Below are positions 38,957-45,141 of a DNA stretch of 45,141 bases, piece by piece. The stretch spans positions 1 through 45,141 of the forward strand of contig JAEEWW010000009.1 of the NCBI GenBank assembly GCA_016287815.1, written 5' to 3'. The stretch is from Treponema sp. (lineage in GTDB: Bacteria > Spirochaetota > Spirochaetia > Treponematales > Treponemataceae). How positions within the stretch are numbered: the first letter of the stretch is position 1; every line of letters begins with the position of its first letter. The translations under genes and the position numbers were made by a program. A model generated the notes under the pieces. The model did not search any database. It was not told the DNA's origin and saw nothing but the letters and a program-made list of their open reading frames with translations.

Positions 38957-39937
38957 CTATCTTTTGACGAGTGTCTCTAGTTTTTTTATAGCGGCATCTA
39001 ATAAATCCTTCCCCTGTAGATCTTTAATCCATTCTTCAGGAATCTCTTTATCTTTCTGCCCGGCATAATAGATTCCGGCCATGGCTCCGGCAACCGATCC
39101 AATTGTATCAGTGTCGTTTCCGAGCTTCAGGATTTTTAAAATACAATCTCTGTAAGAATCTGTTGTAAGGAAACACCAGAGGGCTGCTTCCAGAGTATCA
39201 ACAACATATCCTTTGCTGCTGATTTCTGATTCAGGTAGAGAAGTAAAATCATTATCACCGAGTCTTTGATATTGAGCGAAGGCATATTCAAAATCTTTAT
39301 TCTTGGAAACAAACTTTTTAATCTGTTCAAAAGCCTCTGTAAGGGCTGCGTTTTTTTCTGAACCATTTAATAGCTTAAGAAGAACAGCAATATAAATATC
39401 ACACCCGATAAAGGCTATCGGATGTGCATGAGTGAGCCTTGAAACATTATGAACTATCTCGAATGCCTTGTTGTTATCAAAAGCATTTGCTTCAAAAAGT
39501 TTCTGTAGATAAAGAACAAGGGGAGAAATTCTCATAATGGATCCATTGCCATTATCCCGTTCAGAATTTCCTCCGCATAGAAGTGGATCGGTACCGCCTT
39601 TATAGCATAGCAATGCTTTAAAACAGGTTCGGCCGATATCAAAGGCTTTGTAATAAGGAGTATACTTTCCTTCCGAAATCCAAAGATAGAAATTATGCAT
39701 TATCTTCTGATAATCAATTTCATCATCACAACAAAGTGCATCGGCAAGCGCTATAGTAAGACTTGTATCATCACTCCAGGTTCCGGCCGGAATCTTTCCA
39801 AAATAGTGTGCCTCCATTTTTGTTATATTAAATTTCTTTGCCTGTTCCCGCTTATAAAACTGAACAGGAAAGCCCATTGCGTCAGCGACAGCAACACCGT
39901 AGATTAGGTTATAGCAAATTTCATAAAAAGGTTTCAT
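38957..39937 (-). CDS. ADP-ribosylglycohydrolase family protein, 326 aa
   Basis: All-alpha hydrolase that removes ADP-ribose from proteins or nucleic acids, or splits related ADP-ribose compounds (DraG/ARH family). It opens YNLIYGVAVADAMGFPVQF. The Mg-binding motif is WSDDTSLTIALADAL (about residue 54), then GNGSIMRISPLVLYL, a His/Ala block (VSRLTHAHPIAFIGCDIY), and the second metal motif GNDTDTIGSVAGAMAGIYYAG near the end. All the key Asp residues are present, so it is probably active. On the minus strand, divergent from the PD-(D/E)XK nuclease gene. It may be part of an accessory or defence cluster or a general repair enzyme. Confidence 0.9.
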   Translation of the reverse strand: MKPFYEICYNLIYGVAVADAMGFPVQFYKREQAKKFNITKMEAHYFGKIPAGTWSDDTSLTIALADALCCDDEIDYQKIMHNFYLWISEGKYTPYYKAFDIGRTCFKALLCYKGGTDPLLCGGNSERDNGNGSIMRISPLVLYLQKLFEANAFDNNKAFEIVHNVSRLTHAHPIAFIGCDIYIAVLLKLLNGSEKNAALTEAFEQIKKFVSKNKDFEYAFAQYQRLGDNDFTSLPESEISSKGYVVDTLEAALWCFLTTDSYRDCILKILKLGNDTDTIGSVAGAMAGIYYAGQKDKEIPEEWIKDLQGKDLLDAAIKKLETLVKR

Positions 39938-40046
39938 AAGTTTAATTATACAAGATTATACTATCAATTTATGATTGTCGAACTAAAAAAAATACAAATT
40001 ATACAGGCTTCGGTTATTAGTGGTGATGGAGCGAAAATTCTGTCAT

Positions 40047-40070
40047 TTTAATTAGCGTCATTGTATAATC
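40047..40070 (+). promoter_or_regulatory. Promoter of the nuclease gene pair
   Basis: TATAAT near 40064-40069 with an approximate -35 TGTCA/CTGTCA word about 18 bp before it. The ribosome binding site GGAG is near 40079. Confidence 0.4.
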
Positions 40071-40093
40071 AATTTAATGGAGAATAAATAGCA

Positions 40094-41323
40094 ATGGCAA
40101 CAAAAACTGATTATCAAAATTTGCTTGATGACGTATTGGATATACTAGATAAAAATGACAAGAAGAGAAAAGACCGTTTAAAAAATGGCGATAGTTTTAA
40201 TATTTTCACAACAATTGGAAAATCAAGTGATGAAGTAAACATCCATTCAAAATTCCTCGCAATGCTGTTAGACCCAAAAGGTGAACACGGATGCGGAGAC
40301 GCATTTTTGCGGATTTTTTGCAAAAAGACAGTCAAAAATATAGGTAACTTGGATTTGGATAAAGCAGAGGTTTTTGCAGAGTATAGTATCGGCCCAATCA
40401 GAAACGGTGGAACTAAAGGAGGTAGAGTTGATATTCTAATCAAGTTTGGTAAGGAATATGCCATAATAATCGAAAACAAGATTTATGCTGGTGACCAAGA
40501 AAATCAACTTCTAAGATACCGCAACTATGCGAAAGAAACAAAATATAAGAATTACAAGATTTTATATTTGACCCTTGATGGTCATTCACCAGAGGAAAAG
40601 TCAACAGGTGTTAATATAGAAAAGGCCAGTCAAGATGAAATCTATTGGTCAGAAATATCATACTCAAATGAAATAAAGGATTTCTTGCAAAATTGGATAA
40701 ATTCAAAAAGAAATGAAAATAAGACATGGATTTATCCTGTTGTTGAACAATATATTAAATTGATTGATGAAATTACAGACCAGAACAGTGATGATGAATC
40801 AGAAAAGATTATAAAGTTGCTATTTGAAAATGATAACCTGGCACTTGCGGAAGAAATGAAAGAAGGTATAAGATTTACAAAAAAACAGATATTTAATGAC
40901 TTTTGTGAAAATGAACTGAAAGTATTAGCAAAAAATGATTATAAATTGACAACAAAAGAAGATGAAGACGAAGAACATCTTTTCCGTCGCCATCTGGCAA
41001 AAAGCAAGTGGAAGTATTATCGGTTAACATTTGAACTAGATTTCAATTCTTATGATTGCAAATTTGGAGTAACGATTCGTGATGATAATGATATTGATGG
41101 ACGAAAACGTCCAAGGATAGAAAAAGAATTGCGAAAATTACAGGATTATAAAAATGAGCATTTCTGGTGGATGATTTGGGATTACCTTGAAGGTGATTAT
41201 GCGAACTGGAATGCAGAATCTTTTGTAAAAGTTAAATATGAGCCAAAAGAACTCTTGGGCATTATTGATGAAAAACTAAGGCAATATAGCCCCGTTCTTG
41301 ATGAATTGGCAAAAAACTTATGA
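40094..41323 (+). CDS. PD-(D/E)XK nuclease family protein, 409 aa
   Basis: Probable DNA nuclease of the PDDEXK_4-like group. The N-terminal part has SFNIFTTIGKSSDEVNIHSKFLAMLLDP, then the catalytic core with Asp in GGRVDILI (about residue 113) and Glu-Asn-Lys in AIIIENKIYAGDQENQL (127-129), followed by LLRYRNYAKE. The C-terminal third (about residues 290-400) is a separate domain, with WWMIWDYLEGDYANW as its most conserved-looking part. Its codon use is more A-rich than in the housekeeping genes, as in acquired defence genes. It is followed after 8 bases by a small gene that seems related to its C-terminal domain. Targets unknown. Confidence 0.85.
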   Translation: MATKTDYQNLLDDVLDILDKNDKKRKDRLKNGDSFNIFTTIGKSSDEVNIHSKFLAMLLDPKGEHGCGDAFLRIFCKKTVKNIGNLDLDKAEVFAEYSIGPIRNGGTKGGRVDILIKFGKEYAIIIENKIYAGDQENQLLRYRNYAKETKYKNYKILYLTLDGHSPEEKSTGVNIEKASQDEIYWSEISYSNEIKDFLQNWINSKRNENKTWIYPVVEQYIKLIDEITDQNSDDESEKIIKLLFENDNLALAEEMKEGIRFTKKQIFNDFCENELKVLAKNDYKLTTKEDEDEEHLFRRHLAKSKWKYYRLTFELDFNSYDCKFGVTIRDDNDIDGRKRPRIEKELRKLQDYKNEHFWWMIWDYLEGDYANWNAESFVKVKYEPKELLGIIDEKLRQYSPVLDELAKNL

Positions 41324-41331
41324 GGTGAAAT

Positions 41332-41856
41332 ATGAGTCGTAAAGTAAATATGGAAAAATTGCTTATTAATGGTCGAAATCTTATAGCTGCAGAAGCACTT
41401 TGCAATGAAATTGGAAATGCAAAGAAAAGAATTCTTGATGATAAATTGGTCCCTCGTCTAGAAGAATTTGCTGAAAAAGAAGGATTATCTTTAGATTCTG
41501 ATACAGTATGTTCCAAACGCTTTTCAGGTTTTTATTTTGAACCGAGTAGTTGGAATGAAAAGTATAATATTGGATTTGAATTTCAACAGCAAAATTATAC
41601 TAATTTAATTTATGGTATTCATTTGACAGATGCAGATGAACCGTCAACTAGCGAGAAAGAACAAGAGGAATTGCATCAGCTTTTTTCAAATACATCTAAA
41701 AAAAACAAATCAAAATGGTGGCCATGGTGGGCTGCCTTTGAATATAATAATTGGACTTCAGATATATTTATTAACATATATAAGAATCCAAAAGCGATGG
41801 CTAAGCTTATAATAAATAAGACTCGTGTAATTTTAAAGAAAATTGGCAATTGTTGA
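41332..41856 (+). CDS. Small partner of the nuclease, related to its C-terminal domain, 174 aa
   Basis: No family recognised with certainty. The N-terminal 60 residues are helical (EKLLINGRNLIAAEALCNEIGNAKKRI). The rest resembles the end of the neighbouring nuclease: YNIGFEFQQQNYTNLIYGI then WWPWWAAFEYNNW, compared with YDCKFGVTIRD then FWWMIWDYLEGDYANW. It may be a regulatory, inhibitor or substrate-recognition subunit of the nuclease. GAGGTGA before ATG 41332 and an 8-base gap mean the two are co-translated. No catalytic motif seen. The function is inferred from context. Confidence 0.6.
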   Translation: MSRKVNMEKLLINGRNLIAAEALCNEIGNAKKRILDDKLVPRLEEFAEKEGLSLDSDTVCSKRFSGFYFEPSSWNEKYNIGFEFQQQNYTNLIYGIHLTDADEPSTSEKEQEELHQLFSNTSKKNKSKWWPWWAAFEYNNWTSDIFINIYKNPKAMAKLIINKTRVILKKIGNC

Positions 41857-41904
41857 ATTTTTTCTATTTCATAATCTCAGACAATATAAAAAAGGGAGCT
41901 ACTT

Positions 41905-41982
41905 ATGCAGAATCTAACAGAAATCATTCCCGAATTTCGTGACGGATGGGAACTGCAAAAGAATGGCGGATATTTTAAATAG
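41905..41982 (+). pseudogene. Truncated gene start, 25 codons
   Basis: A good ribosome binding site (AAGGGAGC) and ATG 41905 lead into a 25-codon frame, MQNLTEIIPEFRDGWELQK and a few more residues, that stops at 41980-41982. It looks like the first part of a lost gene. A plus-strand frame with protein-like sequence (RLVFDIDANYIKENN, ending in a stop near 42313) could be its far end, but this is speculative. Confidence 0.4.
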
Positions 41983-42120
41983 ACTGATTACAGCTGGTTT
42001 TTATTTTTTTCTACCCGCTGAAAAAAGTCGAATGATGGGAATAGGCTTGTAGAAATTGGATTTTAGTCCAGTTCTGTGTTCCAAAATCCAGAATAATTAG
42101 AAAGTAAATTCAAATGGTAT

Positions 42121-42263
42121 ATGTTGGAATTCTACAGACTTTTAAGAGCTTCTCAATTGATTTTATATCAAAGTCATCTGCCGCAAGTTTTTGAATCTTC
42201 CAATGCATCATGTGCCAGATAATTTATATTAAAGTAGGTTTCCAATTCGGTTAGTTTTTGATA
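42121..42263 (-). pseudogene. Remnant of a DnaQ-type 3'-5' exonuclease
   Basis: The minus strand reads YQKLTELETYFNINYLAHDALEDSKTCG, where HDALED (42195-42212) is the ExoIII motif (HxAxxD) of DnaQ-family exonucleases with its preceding conserved segment. The frame is then lost by one base shift, and KLAADDFDIKSIEKLLK continues in the next frame. A stop lies a few codons upstream. No complete gene remains, so this is a decayed C-terminus. Confidence 0.7.
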
Positions 42264-42392
42264 TTGATGCTAATTATATAAAAGAAAATAATGTATCTAT
42301 ATTCGTAAAATGATAGCTTTACAGTCGTATAATAAGCTTTATCATTTATCCAGATTTTATTTTTGAACAACTACTCCCCCATTTTACTTGTT

Positions 42393-42425
42393 CTCTATGT
42401 CATTTTGTAATAAAATGACATAGAG
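42393..42425. promoter_or_regulatory. Large palindrome before the Fic gene (candidate operator)
   Basis: CTCTATGTCATTTT (42393-42406) and AAAATGACATAGAG (42412-42425) are perfect 14-bp arms around GTAAT, ending 21 bases before the start codon. The Fic protein itself has a winged-helix C-terminus, so autoregulation is plausible. Confidence 0.65.
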
Positions 42426-42446
42426 ATTAATTATTTGGGGTAGAGG

Positions 42447-43499
42447 ATGCACATTTTTGAATATAATGAGAACGCAAAGCAACTGCTGACGCCGGAAGTA
42501 ATTCAGCTTTTAAGCACTGTTTATGAGCGCAAAGGCCGCCAGCAGTTATTTGTTGAAGCAAAAAAAGATGAACTGAACACTCTGTTGGAAATTGCAAAGA
42601 TCCAGAGTACAAAATCCTCAAACAGAATTGAAGGAATATTTACTACCGATAAACGGCTTGAAGAATTAATGAATCAAAAGTCAGAGCCTAAGAACCGTAA
42701 CGAAGAGGAAATTTCCGGTTATCGTGATGTTCTTAATACAATTCACGAAAGCTATGATTATATCTCTCCAACTGCCAATGTCATTATGCAGCTCCATAGA
42801 GATTTGTATTCCTACAATAAATCTGGCTTTGGCGGAAAATACAAAACCGGTGACAATATAATCGCCGAAACTGACAGAAATGGAAACCGGAAAGTCCGCT
42901 TTACACCGGTTTCTGCATTTGAAACAGCAGAAGCAATGCAGCTTATGTGCGGAAACTTTCTGAACGCCTGGAAAGAAAATAAAACTGATAAACTCCTTTT
43001 AATTCCAATGTTCATTCTTGATTTTCTCTGCATCCATCCTTTTGAAGATGGAAACGGAAGAATGAGCCGCCTTTTAACGCTGCTTTTGTTTTATCGCGCT
43101 GGTTTCATTGTTGGCAAGTACATCAGTATAGAAATGCTTATTGAACAGACAAAAGAAATCTATTACGAAGCTCTGCAGAATTGTTCTGCACTCTGGCATG
43201 AAAGCAAAAATCTTTATATGCCATTTGTAAAATATTATCTGGGACTTCTGATTAAAGCTTCAAATGAATTTGAAAGCCGCATTGAATATCTTTCATCTGA
43301 AAAGATTTCAAAGCCGGAGCGAGTAAAACGACAGATTCAAAACACTCTCGGCAAAATCAATAAAAGGCAGATTCTTGAAAAATGCCCCGACATCAGTACA
43401 AAAACCGTAGAGCGAACTCTTGCAGAGCTGGTAAAACAAGGTCTGATTGAAAAAGTTGGTGCAGGTTCTGCAACATGCTATGTCTGGATACAGAAATAG
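42447..43499 (+). CDS. Fic family AMP-transferase with winged-helix C-terminus, 350 aa
   Basis: Transfers AMP (or another nucleotide) from ATP to protein hydroxyl groups. The active-site motif HPFEDGNGRMSR begins at about residue 197. An N-terminal inhibitory motif S-xxx-E-G (Ser58 to Gly63, in SSNRIEGIF) classes it as self-inhibited, class II (SoFic-like). The Fic_N region with EEISGYRDVLNTI and QLHRDLYSYNKSGFGGKYK precedes the catalytic domain. The C-terminal residues (about 290-350; RQIQNTLGKINKRQILEKCPDISTKTVERTLAELVKQGLIEKVG) form a winged helix. The start has GGGG seven bases upstream and lies after a strong palindrome. It stands alone; no Fic antitoxin gene is needed for this class. 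Confidence 0.92.
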   Translation: MHIFEYNENAKQLLTPEVIQLLSTVYERKGRQQLFVEAKKDELNTLLEIAKIQSTKSSNRIEGIFTTDKRLEELMNQKSEPKNRNEEEISGYRDVLNTIHESYDYISPTANVIMQLHRDLYSYNKSGFGGKYKTGDNIIAETDRNGNRKVRFTPVSAFETAEAMQLMCGNFLNAWKENKTDKLLLIPMFILDFLCIHPFEDGNGRMSRLLTLLLFYRAGFIVGKYISIEMLIEQTKEIYYEALQNCSALWHESKNLYMPFVKYYLGLLIKASNEFESRIEYLSSEKISKPERVKRQIQNTLGKINKRQILEKCPDISTKTVERTLAELVKQGLIEKVGAGSATCYVWIQK

Positions 43500-43559
43500 C
43501 TTTTAACCCGGGAGAAATCGTAGTTGCCTGTGATATAATCAGCAGGATTTTTAAAATCA

Positions 43560-44816
43560 TCATTCAAAAACAGTATTACTAAAAATTTCGTCAAGAAGAT
43601 CATCAGTTTCTTTTATTAAGGCATTGCAGGAATCTACCAGTATAAAAATTTCAACGGGTTCATTCAGTCTTTTATAGGAAGGAGCTGTTGCGTAATATTT
43701 CATCTGACCGGAACTCTTTTCTGAATTGACCTTAGAATAATCAACTTTATGCTCGCATCTTAATCCAGAATATTTTCCTGGTATGATTTTTCCAGTAAAG
43801 AAATATCCGCGGGAGCCTTTTCTTGCATCCTGATACTTAGACAAATCTTCATATGTATATTTAATGAATTCTTTTTTACTTATTTCAACTTTTTCTTCCT
43901 TTATAATCGGGAAACCTCCAAGAAGCTTATGTTTTATATTTTCAGAATAAATTGATTCCGGGTAAATCATTAGCATTATGCTGATTCCAATTGGTTTATC
44001 ATTCAATATAAAGTCTTTAGGCGCGGCAATACAAAAAGCCGGATGGTTATTTGCAAAAGGTTCAAGTTTTAGCCCCCATCTTTCTTTTACTGGAAAAGAA
44101 ATGCCAAGCATTGTACTGTCAGCATAACACCAGCCTTCGTTTTCCTGCGATACTTTCCAAACCTGATCAGAAGTATAATTTTCATCGGACAAACTTTCTT
44201 TAACTGAGTTCTTTATCAGATTCAAAAGACTTTGATTTTGTATAGCTTCTTCTGGAATATTTCTACCATTTGTAAGAGTATAATATGCATGTAACGGCAT
44301 TGCACAAAGAAACTGGCTGTAAGCATAATCTTCAAGGAAAAAACTGCCAATCATATTCTTTTTCATATCTAAGTATTTTTCTAATTCATCGTTACCGGTT
44401 ATAGTTCTGCCTTGTGTTACAAGAAAATTCCCGTAAATCCAATGGTGCTCGGCATTATTGGAATACTTTTTATCAAGTTGAAAAAAAGCTTTTTCAACTT
44501 CGGATGAAGAAATTTCATCGTAATTATATAGGCATCGCATTGAAAGAAGTTTTAGAAGTTCTTCATCATAGCTTGGCCTTTTCTGTTTTTGCAGGTATTC
44601 ATAAAGATTTTCTGCTGCTGCAAGAGCAGGCTTTTTAGAATCTTTATTTTGGAAATCAGGATATCTGATGTATTGATATGCATTGCCAAAAGCCAGAAAT
44701 AATTCTTTGAATTTTTCATCTTTAGGTAAATTGCTGAAATTTATTGCAGCTGGAGATGACAATAGGTTATGAAGACATAAAAGCATTATAAAACAGATTG
44801 ATAAGCATTTTTTCAT
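43560..44816 (-). CDS. Exported protein of unknown function, 418 aa
   Basis: I recognise no family. Sec signal KKCLSICFIMLLCLHNLLSSPA, with cleavage possible after SSPA; the Cys residues do not form a clear lipobox. The first half is helical with tetratricopeptide-like stretches (LAAAENLYEYLQKQ, ELLKLLSMRCLYNYDEIS, HHWIYGNFLVTQG). The second half, from about residue 225, is beta-rich (GWCYADSTMLGISFPVKERW ... PVEIFILVDSCNALIKETDDLLDEIF). I chose ATG 44816 because AAGGAAAC upstream is a good ribosome binding site, while using ATG 44831 would place that site inside the coding region. Lone minus-strand gene, convergent with the Fic gene. Confidence 0.65.
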   Translation of the reverse strand: MKKCLSICFIMLLCLHNLLSSPAAINFSNLPKDEKFKELFLAFGNAYQYIRYPDFQNKDSKKPALAAAENLYEYLQKQKRPSYDEELLKLLSMRCLYNYDEISSSEVEKAFFQLDKKYSNNAEHHWIYGNFLVTQGRTITGNDELEKYLDMKKNMIGSFFLEDYAYSQFLCAMPLHAYYTLTNGRNIPEEAIQNQSLLNLIKNSVKESLSDENYTSDQVWKVSQENEGWCYADSTMLGISFPVKERWGLKLEPFANNHPAFCIAAPKDFILNDKPIGISIMLMIYPESIYSENIKHKLLGGFPIIKEEKVEISKKEFIKYTYEDLSKYQDARKGSRGYFFTGKIIPGKYSGLRCEHKVDYSKVNSEKSSGQMKYYATAPSYKRLNEPVEIFILVDSCNALIKETDDLLDEIFSNTVFE

Positions 44817-44887
44817 TTTTGTTTCCTTCAATCTTAGTATAGCGTAAAAGTTGATTTGTGTGTAAAAGATTTTTAGGATAATAAAAA

Positions 44888-44913
44888 AAGGCGGGGTTTT
44901 TAAGCCCCGCCTT
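44888..44913 (-). terminator. Terminator of the flavoprotein gene
   Basis: AAGGCGGGG (44888-44896) and CCCCGCCTT (44905-44913), perfect 9-bp arms. On the minus strand a run of T follows (complement of 44883-44889), 115 bases after the stop of the partial flavoprotein gene. Confidence 0.88.
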
Positions 44914-44956
44914 AACGCATAGCATACGAAAAGCTCATGCTTAGTATGTTATGTCC

Positions 44957-45018
44957 GCGCGAAATGCCGGATTCATTTGAAATGCCGTTGGCACAAATTA
45001 AACCAGGGCATTTCGCGC
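44957..45018. repeat. 12-bp inverted repeat in the 3' region of the flavoprotein gene
   Basis: GCGCGAAATGCC (44957-44968) and its exact reverse complement (45007-45018) with a 38-base loop, in which GAAATGCC occurs again (near 44979-44986). It lies just after the stop codon of the partial gene. Confidence 0.6.
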
Positions 45019-45028
45019 TTCAACTAAA

Positions 45029-45141
45029 TTATTTTCCGATATATGCAAGAGCTGAATCAGCTGCAATTTTTCCGAAAATACAGATATCTGCAACAGCGTT
45101 TCCACCTAAGCGGTTAGCACCGTGAACACCACCTGTAACTT
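45029..45141 (-). CDS. FAD-dependent fumarate reductase/flavocytochrome c-type protein, C-terminal end (partial)
   Basis: The last 36 residues of a gene that continues past the window's right edge. [36 protein letters not shown] matches the conserved C-terminus of the fumarate reductase/succinate dehydrogenase flavoprotein family of flavocytochrome c type (GGVHGxNRLGGNA--D--VFGRIA), which binds FAD. The enzyme reduces fumarate, urocanate or similar acceptors. The stop codon (complement of 45029-45031) is followed by an inverted repeat and a strong terminator. Organisms with such enzymes use them as anaerobic electron sinks. Only the C-terminus is visible, so the substrate cannot be judged. 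Confidence 0.85.
   Translation of the reverse strand, partial: VTGGVHGANRLGGNAVADICIFGKIAADSALAYIGK

Noticed and set aside
44937..45125. Plus-strand frame at the right edge
   Set aside because: The minus strand there encodes the conserved fumarate reductase-type C-terminus; the plus frame is its shadow.

Overview
The window looks like a chromosomal segment of a spirochaete, most likely a gut or rumen type Treponema. The reasons are low to moderate G+C; a block holding short alaS, a SurA/Tpn39b-like protein, nusB, groES and an alternative sigma factor in an order I recall from T. pallidum (not checked here); an alanyl-tRNA synthetase of only 607 aa without the C-Ala domain; and loose spirochaete-type lipoprotein signals.

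Layout. 1-876: the 3' end of a 5S rRNA, broken copies of its tail with GC-rich hairpins between the halves, and a tandem array with an exact 22-bp period. 877-3544 (minus): a three-gene P1B-type metal ATPase operon, flanked by a 21-bp direct repeat. 3545-10258: glutamate dehydrogenase, a TRAP transporter (dctP-dctQ-dctM) and O-acetylhomoserine sulfhydrylase. 10334-15525: a membrane protein, then a fatty-acid synthesis cluster (fabD, fabG, fabF, a beta-barrel-like protein, fabZ). 15526-18730: a hairpin-rich gap, a PhnP-like hydrolase, rpmB, rubredoxin, and two copies of a structured RNA-like element flanking a small membrane protein gene. 18731-27346: an anchored beta-rich protein, alaS, a SurA-like protein, nusB, a TPR lipoprotein, groES and an RpoS-like sigma factor behind a very good sigma-54 promoter. 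27309-33851 (minus): recG, a YggT protein and dnaE. 34177-37700: a GGDEF/EAL protein and a Gfo/Idh/MocA oxidoreductase. 37703-37840: a second exact 22-bp array, unrelated in sequence to the first. 37878-43499: an accessory block with a DUF4469/HU-like protein, an ADP-ribosylglycohydrolase, a PD-(D/E)XK nuclease with a small partner, gene remnants and a Fic protein under a 14-bp-arm palindrome. 43560-45141 (minus): a secreted protein of unknown function and the C-terminal end of a flavocytochrome c/fumarate reductase-type flavoprotein.

How it fits together. The metabolic genes suggest anaerobic handling of amino acids and organic acids (GDH, TRAP uptake, MetY, rubredoxin, fumarate reductase-like flavoprotein) beside core lipid synthesis, translation and replication genes. 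The most interesting features are regulatory: (i) a sigma-54 promoter in front of a stationary-phase-type sigma factor, an arrangement resembling the Borrelia RpoN-RpoS cascade; (ii) two arrays of palindromic units with exactly the same 22-bp period, each between the 3' ends of convergent genes; (iii) a paired ~220-nt structured element whose two copies show compensatory changes; (iv) an outer-membrane-like gene whose ribosome binding site sits in a long hairpin; (v) several genes (rubredoxin, the PhnP-like hydrolase, alaS, possibly dnaE) whose -10 box lies 6-9 nt before the start codon with no Shine-Dalgarno, suggesting leaderless mRNAs.

Everything here was read by eye. Families are named from motifs, and no database search was run.
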